A DNA stretch of 64,000 nucleotides from Planctomycetota bacterium. GTDB lineage: Bacteria; Planctomycetota; Planctomycetia; Pirellulales; Pirellulaceae. The stretch spans positions 236,888 through 300,887 of the forward strand of contig JAPLNI010000053.1 of assembly GCA_026692865.1 (NCBI GenBank), read 5' to 3'. Positions 35,029 to 42,966 of the stretch are shown one piece after another (positions within the stretch are counted from its first letter, which is position 1; the number at the start of each line of letters is the position of its first letter). The translations under genes were made by a program, and so were the position numbers. Below the pieces are notes generated by a model. The model did no database searches and was not told the DNA's origin. It saw only the letters and a list, made by a program, of their open reading frames with translations.

Positions 35029-37680
35029 ATGAAATTAAATCAACTTCCGGACCAACCGCTCGCTAAGCGTATCATCGATCTGGTCTACTCTGACAGCTAT
35101 CGCCCTTCGAAACCCAAAGGGATTCACAAATTACTTGGGCTTGATGACTCAGAGTATCCCAACCTACGACGGACTATCAAAAGTCTCGTTCAGTCGGGCC
35201 AACTTACTTATGCGACGAATCACTTGATTCTCAAGCCGGGCGAGCAAACCAAACAAACAGGCTCGTCCAAGAAAACTCAGCAAGGAACATTCCGCGCCGC
35301 TGCTGGTGGTTATGGATTTGTCAGATTAAGTAACCTCAATTCCTCGGCTGTGGCTGACGATGTGTTCATCCCTGCCAAGGCGACCGGGACTGCGATGGAA
35401 GGCGATATTGTCGCGATTCGTATTCTCAGCGCCAGTCGCGATGGGCGATCGGAGGGAACTGTCGAAGAGGTCGTTCAACGCGCTAAACGAGAGTTTGTCG
35501 GCACCTACCAGCTCTTGAAAAACCAATCGGTTGTTTGGCTCGATGGCGTTGTCAGCGAGAACCCAGTCTTGGTGGGCGATGTCCGTGGATTGCCTATCAA
35601 TCCCGATGATAAAGTCATCGTGGAAATGGTTCGCTACCCAGACGCATTCAAGCCCGGCGAAGCGGTCATCATGAAAGTCCTCGGGACCAGCATGAATCCG
35701 GCTGTCGACACCATCGCTGTCATGCATCAGTTCGGACTTATTGACGAATTCCCCGAAGCAGTTCTAGACCAAGCTCGAGATCTTGCAGATAAGTTCAATG
35801 CGTTGGAAAGCGAACCACCGCAGCCTAGCCCAAGCCCTGTGAACACCGAGTCGACAGCAGTTGTGAACGTGGCACCCGAGATTACCGTGGTACCCGAGGC
35901 AAAAGCCAACGAGCATCTGGAATCCGAGGCTAGCGTATATGGCTCAGGGGAGGCAAAAGCGGAAACGGCTTTGGCTGTTGGTTCAATTTTTGCGAATCGA
36001 ACCGACCTTACCCGAGTGCCTACTCTGACGATCGATCCCACGGATGCACGAGATTTTGACGATGCCGTTTCGTTATCCATGAATTCGGCTGGACATTGGG
36101 AACTGATGGTTCATATCGCCGACGTCGCCCACTTCGTTCCCGAGGGGAGCATTCTGGATGACGAGGCACGCCGGCGAGCGACTAGTGTCTACTTGCCCGA
36201 CAAAGTCATACCGATGTTGCCGGAAATTATCAGCAACCATTTGGCAAGCCTCCAGCCCGATCGCATGCGACTCTCCAAGACCGTCAAGATGGAGATGACG
36301 ATCGAAGGGACTATGATCCACACCGAGGTATTCAACTCGGTTATCAAAAACGCGCATCGATTCAACTATGAACAAGTAGATCAATTTCTTGAAGATCGAC
36401 TCGCTTGGGAAGAGCGATTGACCCCCGAGATTTTCAAGCTCATCAGCGAGATGCACATCCTCGCGATGGTTCTTCGCAATCGCAGAATGAAGGGTGGTTC
36501 GATCGAGTTGACGCTTCCAGAAGTGAAGATCGACTTAGATAAACTCGGCAAGGTCAAAGGAGCTCACTTGGTGCATCACACCCAGAGCCACCAGATCATT
36601 GAGGAGTTTATGCTGGCTGCGAATCAAGCTGTCGCTACCTACTTAGATGATTTGGAATTGCCTTTACTGCGACGCGCTCATGCTCCGCCGCAGCGAATGA
36701 AACTCAAGCGGCTTAAAGAATTTGTAACTGGTCTGGGTATCGAGTGTGGTGACTTGCAAGATCGATTCGAAATTCAACGTGTTATCGAAAGCGTGAAAGG
36801 TCAGCCGACGGAACAAGCAGTAAATTTCGCAGTGCTAAAGAGTATGTCCAAGGCCGTTTACCAACCGCAAGAGGAACGACATTACGCACTGGATATGACT
36901 CACTATTGCCACTTTACTAGTCCCATTCGTCGCTATCCAGACTTAGTCGTTCATCGCATCATCCAGAAGGTGATCGATGGAAAGAACGCCGTTGAACCGT
37001 TCCCGGTCTTAAGCTTTCTTGGCCAACACTGTAGCGACCGCGAGGTGAACGCTGAATATGCTGAACGTGAATTGATTCGAGTGAAGCTCCTTCACTTCAT
37101 GAGCAAACGCGTCAACCAAGAGTTCGACGGCACGATCACCGCGGTGAAGTCGGATTGTTTGATTGTGCGGCTGCATGAAGTTCCCGTCGATGGAAAGATT
37201 CCGGTAGAACGCCTACCGAGCGACCGCTATCGATTCGACAGACAAGGAAGCGTTCTCGAGGGGTTTCGCAGTGGAAATAAATTCCGCCTTGGGGACACGC
37301 TTCAAATCAGGGTGGAACAAGTGGATATACCGAGACGAGAACTTTATTTCGACTTCGTGAGTAAGCTTGGAAGCGCTCCTGATCCAAAACCACTTGCACG
37401 TCGCGTCGGTGGCCATCGAAGCGACGATCGAAATGAGCGAGGCCGCCGAAGCAGTTCCTCCAGAGGATCTGTTTCCAAACGCACTGGCAAACCATTCGAG
37501 GTGCTGGATCGATCTTTGGAGTCGCCCGTGGACTCTACGGTAGAGAAAGGAAACGGACTCAGGCAGTTTGATCGGCGAACCAAAAAGCAGGCAATCGCGC
37601 CACCGTCGAAGAAACCTGCCAAGCGAAAGAAATCCCGACCTGGCAAATCGGAACGCCAAAAACGCAAGAGCTCCGAATAA
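35029..37680 (+). CDS. rnr: Ribonuclease R
   Basis: About 883 residues from ATG 35029 (MKLNQLPDQPLAKRIIDLVYS). A winged-helix N-terminus and OB/cold-shock domains (GTFRAAAGGYGFVRL) precede the RNB nuclease core, with active-site block LTIDPTDARDFDDAVSL and VHIADVAHFVPEGS, and a C-terminal S1 domain (FDGTITAVKSDCLIVRL). The basic tail of about 100 residues is normal for the family. It degrades structured RNA 3' to 5'. Between the OB domains and the RNB core, at about residues 270-306, a linker not usual for RNase R shows the decayed repeat peptide (SEASVYGSG). Confidence 0.95.
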   Translation: MKLNQLPDQPLAKRIIDLVYSDSYRPSKPKGIHKLLGLDDSEYPNLRRTIKSLVQSGQLTYATNHLILKPGEQTKQTGSSKKTQQGTFRAAAGGYGFVRLSNLNSSAVADDVFIPAKATGTAMEGDIVAIRILSASRDGRSEGTVEEVVQRAKREFVGTYQLLKNQSVVWLDGVVSENPVLVGDVRGLPINPDDKVIVEMVRYPDAFKPGEAVIMKVLGTSMNPAVDTIAVMHQFGLIDEFPEAVLDQARDLADKFNALESEPPQPSPSPVNTESTAVVNVAPEITVVPEAKANEHLESEASVYGSGEAKAETALAVGSIFANRTDLTRVPTLTIDPTDARDFDDAVSLSMNSAGHWELMVHIADVAHFVPEGSILDDEARRRATSVYLPDKVIPMLPEIISNHLASLQPDRMRLSKTVKMEMTIEGTMIHTEVFNSVIKNAHRFNYEQVDQFLEDRLAWEERLTPEIFKLISEMHILAMVLRNRRMKGGSIELTLPEVKIDLDKLGKVKGAHLVHHTQSHQIIEEFMLAANQAVATYLDDLELPLLRRAHAPPQRMKLKRLKEFVTGLGIECGDLQDRFEIQRVIESVKGQPTEQAVNFAVLKSMSKAVYQPQEERHYALDMTHYCHFTSPIRRYPDLVVHRIIQKVIDGKNAVEPFPVLSFLGQHCSDREVNAEYAERELIRVKLLHFMSKRVNQEFDGTITAVKSDCLIVRLHEVPVDGKIPVERLPSDRYRFDRQGSVLEGFRSGNKFRLGDTLQIRVEQVDIPRRELYFDFVSKLGSAPDPKPLARRVGGHRSDDRNERGRRSSSSRGSVSKRTGKPFEVLDRSLESPVDSTVEKGNGLRQFDRRTKKQAIAPPSKKPAKRKKSRPGKSERQKRKSSE
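35842..35947 (+). repeat. Decayed in-frame copy of the paired-palindrome element inside rnr
   Basis: The right arm, GAGGCTAGCGTATATGGCTCAG, matches GAGGCTAGCGCCTACGGCTCAG of the copy at 59.6 kb except for four bases, and is read in the same frame (EASVYGS against EASAYGS). A weaker left-arm match begins ACCGAGTCGACAGCAGTTGTG (TESTAVV against TEPMALA). The arm is certain to the eye; the left side is tentative. Confidence 0.6.
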
Positions 37681-37796
37681 ATGTATCCCTGCACAAGCGG
37701 CAGAAACATCCTTACTCGTAGAATGGGACTGTTGTCTCGTTCAAGTGCTCCATCAGATTCAAATCTTTCTGAAACTGAAGCTCGAGGGGTAGCCGA

Positions 37797-39080
37797 TCAA
37801 TTGCTTTTGATTTGCTTCTTCGAACCAATAGCTTCGATTGCAATATCATCGAACCTTACTGTGCCCGTCGCCCCATGAAGCCCGATACGAATTATCGCTT
37901 CACGGCTGCTTGGAGGGACGGCGAACTTGCGCGATTCTTTTTTCCAACCCCTGTTTCCGACGTAAGGCCCTAGCCAGTTCAGTGCGACCTGATTGCGGTT
38001 CTCATCGAGGAACTGAATTGAGATCTTGGGTTGGTTATCAATCGTATCACCCTGTTTGACTTTGCTCAGCATGGTTGCTCCACTCAAACGAATCTCCGAG
38101 ACTGCCCTGCCATCGATGGGAAAGCATTGTAGAAGGATCGAAGCAACACCGACTTTATCCGAAGTGAACTCGACGACCTGTTTACCTTCCAATGCTTTCG
38201 CGTCCGTCACAAGCTTTGCACCAAACTCGTAATACCAAAACGGAATAAACTTATCGATCGCTTTGGCTTCAAAATCACCGTTATAGATTTTCGGGTTTGC
38301 GGGATCGGATTTGTCAGCACGTTGTGATTCTGCAGTTCCGGTCATGGGAACAAATAGCGTCGGACGCGTGTATTCAGAAACAAGCTTTCCTTCCTTTTTA
38401 CGGAAGACGTGGAGCAGCTGCTGATAGCGAGGCCCGACAGGAATCACCATGAGGCCCCCTTCTTTGAGCTGTTCCGTTAAAGGTGTAGGGACTTTGTCTG
38501 GCGAGCAAGTCACAATGATTTTGTCGAACGGCGCATTCTCCTTCCATCCTTGAAATCCATCGCCAATTTTTGGGTAGATGTTTTTGTAGCCAAGATCCTT
38601 CAAGAGCTTCGTCGTAGATTTACCGAGCTCTTCAACGATCTCAATCGTGAAGACACTTTTAACGAGTGGACTAAGAACTGCGGCTTGATAGCCACTGCCC
38701 GTACCGATCTCAAGAACCTTATCGGTTGGCTTTGGTTGTAAGACTTCCGTCATCACGGCGACGATGTAAGGGCTGCTGATGGTCTGAGCTTCACCGATTG
38801 GGAGCGCGGCATCCAAGTAGGCTTGGTCTAATAACTCCTCGGGCAAAAAATCATGCCGTGGGGTCTTCTCGATTGCATCCAAGACCGCCTTCGATTTGAT
38901 TCCGCCGGGCTTGAGAACATTTTCGATAAGGTTACGACGTTGTTCTTCGTATGGATCCTCTTCTTGAGCGTGAAGGATGATGCTGGTGGTCATAAGGAAA
39001 CAAAATCCAATCGAAAGTACTCCAAGGTTCAAGAGCGAATTTCTTGCATGCAGGGATGAAAGTAATGGTTTTATGCACAT
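37797..39080 (-). CDS. Exported protein-L-isoaspartate O-methyltransferase-like protein with C-terminal beta domain
   Basis: The protein has 427 residues. A signal/anchor segment (LGVLSIGFCFLMTTSIILHA) precedes a PIMT domain: LPIGEAQTISSPYIVAVMTEVL (substrate block), the SAM motif KVLEIGTGSGYQAAVL, and DKIIVTCSPDKVPTPLTEQL. About 170 further residues form a beta-rich domain ending GTVRFDDIAIEAIG, of carbohydrate-binding type. PIMT normally repairs isoaspartate in the cytoplasm using SAM. A leader peptide would put it outside, where SAM is not expected, so topology or activity is unusual. The gene stands alone, divergent from a small secreted protein. Confidence 0.85.
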   Translation of the reverse strand: MCIKPLLSSLHARNSLLNLGVLSIGFCFLMTTSIILHAQEEDPYEEQRRNLIENVLKPGGIKSKAVLDAIEKTPRHDFLPEELLDQAYLDAALPIGEAQTISSPYIVAVMTEVLQPKPTDKVLEIGTGSGYQAAVLSPLVKSVFTIEIVEELGKSTTKLLKDLGYKNIYPKIGDGFQGWKENAPFDKIIVTCSPDKVPTPLTEQLKEGGLMVIPVGPRYQQLLHVFRKKEGKLVSEYTRPTLFVPMTGTAESQRADKSDPANPKIYNGDFEAKAIDKFIPFWYYEFGAKLVTDAKALEGKQVVEFTSDKVGVASILLQCFPIDGRAVSEIRLSGATMLSKVKQGDTIDNQPKISIQFLDENRNQVALNWLGPYVGNRGWKKESRKFAVPPSSREAIIRIGLHGATGTVRFDDIAIEAIGSKKQIKSN

Positions 39081-39158
39081 GTTGGATCAGGCTCAAAATC
39101 TAAAGGTGATCGGGCCTGATACAGGCTCGTTCGGTAATTTGTAGCGGCTCTCCTGATT

Positions 39159-39190
39159 TTACCAGATTCGGGCTTCGCCAAATCTGGTAA
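39159..39190. repeat. Hairpin repeat between divergent genes
   Basis: TTACCAGATT (39159-39168) pairs with AATCTGGTAA (39181-39190), and the loop contains GGCTTCGCC, which can form a second short stem. It lies between divergent starts, so it is not a terminator; a REP-like or regulatory element is more likely. Confidence 0.5.
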
Positions 39191-39312
39191 CTCGCTCAAT
39201 ATTGGACTCTGATTAGCTAGTCGCGGTTATCGATGTGCCGAAAAGATCGATAGGACCGATTATCCGGTGATCTCATTGCAGCAACAAGCTCGATACGAGC
39301 CGACCTGAAAGA

Positions 39313-39813
39313 ATGACCATGACGAAATCAGCTCACACGCGAACAAGTCTATTCTCGACCGTATTGATCGCTTCCTCATGCGCGGTTGCTTTTGTGAGCA
39401 CAAATGCGTCGGTGAAAACTTGTATCGCAGGAGACCATTACGCACATTTCAATCCTTACGATCCGCGTCCGGACTTCTTTCGACTACCAGTCTACAACGC
39501 GTGGGTTCCCTATCGAAAGCTCCACAACCGTCCGACCTATATTGGCGGAAAGGTTGCCGCGGTGATCGAGCCGACCAGCCAAGAGGCGATGGCATGGCAC
39601 ATTTCAAAAGCTAATGGCGATTACCGTAATCATCGTCCTGGGTCTATCCCGACTTACTATTACCCAAAGCCATGGGAAAGCCTTCAAATCGGAACGCGTC
39701 CGCAACAACAAGTAGGAGTCGATCAAAATCAACCCCATGAAAATCAAATCGAGTACAGTCAAAATGGTTTGAATCCCGGGCTCGCACCCGAGACGCTCGG
39801 TGATGTAAACTAA
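39313..39813 (+). CDS. Small secreted protein of unknown function
   Basis: 166 residues. The N-terminus (SLFSTVLIASSCAVAFVSTNAS) is a signal peptide. The mature part is rich in Tyr, Pro, His and Arg (HYAHFNPYDPRPDFFRLP, VYNAWVPYRKLHNRPTYIGG). I recognise no family; the composition suits an extracellular, possibly surface-bound protein. It ends 4 bases before the exopolyphosphatase start, so the two could be co-transcribed. No other partner is visible. Confidence 0.6.
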   Translation: MTMTKSAHTRTSLFSTVLIASSCAVAFVSTNASVKTCIAGDHYAHFNPYDPRPDFFRLPVYNAWVPYRKLHNRPTYIGGKVAAVIEPTSQEAMAWHISKANGDYRNHRPGSIPTYYYPKPWESLQIGTRPQQQVGVDQNQPHENQIEYSQNGLNPGLAPETLGDVN

Positions 39814-39817
39814 CGCG

Positions 39818-41407
39818 ATGTCTAACGCAGCAAAAGCCCCAACACGAAGTGTCGCTTCCACTGAAACCGCATCCCGACTTGTCGCCGTGATCGACATTGG
39901 TGCGACGAATGTTCGAATGGCGATCGCCGAAATCGATACGGCAAACAGGGTGCGAATTCTCGACACGCTTTCCAAGCCAATCTCGCTTGGCAAAGACACA
40001 TTTGCTCTGCAGCGAATTCGAAAAACGTCGATCGAAGAGTGCGTCCGAGTCCTAATCACATATCGTCGGATCATTCAGGAGTACGGTATCACCCGTGCCG
40101 ATCGCATTCGCGTGGTCGCCACAAGCGCCGTTCGCGAGGCGACCAATCGATTAGCCTTTATCGATCGTGTGTTTATTGCAACAGGTCTCGAAGTCGACGC
40201 GATGGATGAAGCCGAAGTGAATCGCGTGACCTACATGGGGGTGCAACCGCTGATTCAGATGAACCCGGCTCTCATTGCATCCAAGACACTAGTGGTGGAA
40301 ATTGGAAGCGGAAGTACCGAAATTTTAGTTGTCCGCGGTGGTAATGTTCTTTTCTCAAACACCTATCGACTCGGTTCGTTACGGCTGATCGAGCAGCTTG
40401 ATAAGTTTAATACGCCACAAGGCCAGCAACGTGCGATCATCGAAACGCAGATCCATCGCTTTGTCGATATGATTCATGAGCAGATTGACAGCGACTCACG
40501 ACTCGAAATGGTTGCGATTGGCGGAGACATCCGGTTTGCTGCTTCGAATCTTCTGGAACAAGAAGAGATCTCGGGGCTCGCAAAACTTTCTCGTGAAAGC
40601 TTGGCCGCTTTTTCGAAGTCTCTCAACTCCAAGTCCGATGACGAGATCGTCAAGAAGTATGGATTGATGTTTCAGGATGCCGAGACAATTGGCCCTGCCG
40701 TTCAAGGCTATCTCATGCTTGCCGAGCGACTTGGTTGTGACGTCCTACACGTCGCTTCGACCAACCTCCGAGACGGGCTGCTCAACGATCTTGCGATGAA
40801 AGATGTTTGGACTGCTGAATTCCGAAATCAAATCATTCGTTCAGCAATTAATCTCGGAAGAAAGTTCGCTTTTGACGAAAAGCACGCTCGGCATGTCGCG
40901 ATGCACTCTCGCACCCTTTTTGCCGAGCTTCAGAGCGAACATCAGCTTGACCAGCGGATGGAATTGCTTTTGTATCTCGCTGCCCTGCTCTATGAGATTG
41001 GGCTTTTCATCAACGTACACAGCAACCATAAGCACGCGATGTACTTGATTCGAAATAGCGAGATGTTCGGGTTGTCTCGCAAAGACCTGCTGCTCGTTTC
41101 ATTGGTGGCTCGGTACCACCGTCGTTCTTCGCCCCAGCCCGATCATGAAGGATATGCCACCTTGGATCGGATTGATCGCGTTGCGGTTGCCAAGATGGCT
41201 GCAATACTTCGACTCGCAATCGCAATGGACGAAACTCGAACTCAACGCGTCGTGGAAATCCAATGCTTGAAAGAAGGAGATCGATTTATCATTCAAGCCA
41301 GCGGCGTTCAAGACCTTTCACTCGAGCAACTCACGCTACGACAGATCGGAAACTTGTTCGAAGAAGTCTTTGGAATGAACGTGCTTCTTCGTGCTTCCCA
41401 TCGATAA
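39818..41407 (+). CDS. Ppx/GppA-family exopolyphosphatase with C-terminal HD-type domain
   Basis: The protein has 529 residues. ASKHA-fold motifs: phosphate loop AVIDIGATNVRMAIAEI, VVATSAVREATNR, and VVEIGSGSTEILVV. A C-terminal helical HD-like region follows (HARHVAMHSRTLFAELQ, LLLYLAALLYEIGLFI, HSNHKHAMYLI); the HD pair itself is altered (YEIG where HDIG is usual). The family degrades polyphosphate or pppGpp. ppk1 lies 1.5 kb downstream on the same strand, with one glycosyltransferase between, which favours a polyphosphate role. I give no symbol because Ppx and GppA are hard to separate by sequence. Confidence 0.88.
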   Translation: MSNAAKAPTRSVASTETASRLVAVIDIGATNVRMAIAEIDTANRVRILDTLSKPISLGKDTFALQRIRKTSIEECVRVLITYRRIIQEYGITRADRIRVVATSAVREATNRLAFIDRVFIATGLEVDAMDEAEVNRVTYMGVQPLIQMNPALIASKTLVVEIGSGSTEILVVRGGNVLFSNTYRLGSLRLIEQLDKFNTPQGQQRAIIETQIHRFVDMIHEQIDSDSRLEMVAIGGDIRFAASNLLEQEEISGLAKLSRESLAAFSKSLNSKSDDEIVKKYGLMFQDAETIGPAVQGYLMLAERLGCDVLHVASTNLRDGLLNDLAMKDVWTAEFRNQIIRSAINLGRKFAFDEKHARHVAMHSRTLFAELQSEHQLDQRMELLLYLAALLYEIGLFINVHSNHKHAMYLIRNSEMFGLSRKDLLLVSLVARYHRRSSPQPDHEGYATLDRIDRVAVAKMAAILRLAIAMDETRTQRVVEIQCLKEGDRFIIQASGVQDLSLEQLTLRQIGNLFEEVFGMNVLLRASHR

Positions 41408-41604
41408 TTATGCAGAAAACAATTATGCAGAAAGCCTGAATACTTTTCAGCATAAGCCAACGATATGGAGCGATTGAGTTTCATTCATGCGAACCGCTTA
41501 GATCGCTATGGACCTGAGGATTCGCGAATTGCTATCCTCGCGCGAGCCGTTAGGTCAAGTCCAAGACCAGCGTGCTGGTTCCTCGAACGAAGGATAGGCC
41601 CTTT

Positions 41605-42789
41605 ATGTCTAGCGCTGCGCTAAAAATCGCGATCATATCAACGCCCAAGTCCTGGGGTGGTGGCGAGCAGTTGGCTTGGACAGTAGGTAATGGGCTCGCG
41701 GCTTTGGGGCATTCGGTAGTTTGGGTAACGCGTCGCGAAAGTGTTCTCCATCAGCGACTCACGACCGCGGGGCACGATTGCCTCACAATTTGCGGAAAAT
41801 ATCCGTCCATCTTAGAACTAGTATCGATTCGCAAATCGCTTTGTGAGAAGGGGATTCAAACGATTTACGGGAATGACTCCCAGGCAATTAATTGGACGGG
41901 TTTAATCGGTGCCGGGCTCCGTGGTGTTTCGAAAATTGGCGTCAAGCACACAATCTTTCCGATCAAATCTTCATTAAAGTACAACTGGTTTTTGGATAGG
42001 GTGTTGTGCGTATCGAATGCCGCACGTCAAGTTTGCATCCACGGAGGAATTCGCCGAGAGTTGACTCGCACGGTCTATGGCGGGTTGGATCTATCAACCT
42101 ACATTCGCGAAAAAGAAAGACTCCAAATCGCGGCATCGCTTGGAATCAGCCCTCAGACACCTTTGTATGTCGCCGTCGGCAGCCTTCTGCAGTGCAAAGG
42201 CCTTGATACATTAATTGATGCGGCAGCGATTCTTCGAGCCAAGTCGTACCCGTTTGTTATCGCTATTTGCGGCGACGGGGTTTTACGTGAGACGCTTCAG
42301 TCGCAGATAGACCATCATCGGCTAGGCGACTCGGTGCGCTTGGTCGGTTTTCAGCAAGATCCATATCGCTGGATTGCAGCTTCCGACGGGCTGCTACATC
42401 CATCGCGAAGTGAAGGCCTTTCGCTGGTCACGATCGCCGCGCAACTATTGAAGATTCCGGTGGTCGCGACTGAAGTTGGCGGGTTGCGTGAAGTCATGTA
42501 TAGCCCCGAGACAGGGCAACCGCTGGGCTGGGTGGTGCCTACTGATTCACCTACTCAACTTGCAAAAGCAATTTGCCTTATGCAAAGCGATCGAGCGAAT
42601 GATTCGGAGTATGTCTTGCAAGCCAGATATTGGGCGCAGCGGCGATTCCTTGCGAGCCAAATGGTTGACGGAGTTGTCCGGCTGATTAGAGATTCTTCAA
42701 GGCAAGATCCACCGTCCACAAGCACTTCTCGATCTATAAAATCATGGTCTGAAGTGTTTACAACCGCTTCACCAGCGGTCGGTCGATGA
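41605..42789 (+). CDS. GT4-family glycosyltransferase
   Basis: About 394 residues from ATG 41605 with AAGGATAGG upstream; a longer frame begins at 41572. The N-terminal IISTPKSWGGGEQLAWTVGNGL is the family's glycine-rich donor loop, and the C-terminal domain has VAVGSLLQCKGLDTLIDA and LLHPSRSEGLSLVTIAAQ, the acidic ESEGLSLVTIEA-like motif with the second Glu replaced. The acceptor is unknown. It lies between exopolyphosphatase and ppk1, at the left end of the surface-polysaccharide region. Confidence 0.88.
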   Translation: MSSAALKIAIISTPKSWGGGEQLAWTVGNGLAALGHSVVWVTRRESVLHQRLTTAGHDCLTICGKYPSILELVSIRKSLCEKGIQTIYGNDSQAINWTGLIGAGLRGVSKIGVKHTIFPIKSSLKYNWFLDRVLCVSNAARQVCIHGGIRRELTRTVYGGLDLSTYIREKERLQIAASLGISPQTPLYVAVGSLLQCKGLDTLIDAAAILRAKSYPFVIAICGDGVLRETLQSQIDHHRLGDSVRLVGFQQDPYRWIAASDGLLHPSRSEGLSLVTIAAQLLKIPVVATEVGGLREVMYSPETGQPLGWVVPTDSPTQLAKAICLMQSDRANDSEYVLQARYWAQRRFLASQMVDGVVRLIRDSSRQDPPSTSTSRSIKSWSEVFTTASPAVGR

Positions 42790-42966
42790 ACATCTAGTCC
42801 CGATCAGGGTATAGTGTCACCGGAAATTCTATTGGGGTGTTCGTGAATCGACTATAATTCGCTAATCTACTCAGGGTTGATACGACGCTTCGCGAAATCT
42901 GATTGTTGTGTTGATATCCTTGCGAGAGCTTTTTTTGTGTTCCCTTCTCACTGTATTGCATAATGA

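Noticed and set aside
42853..42858. TATAAT upstream of ppk1 as a promoter
   Set aside because: No acceptable -35 at the right spacing; TTGGGG at 15 bases is too weak to call.
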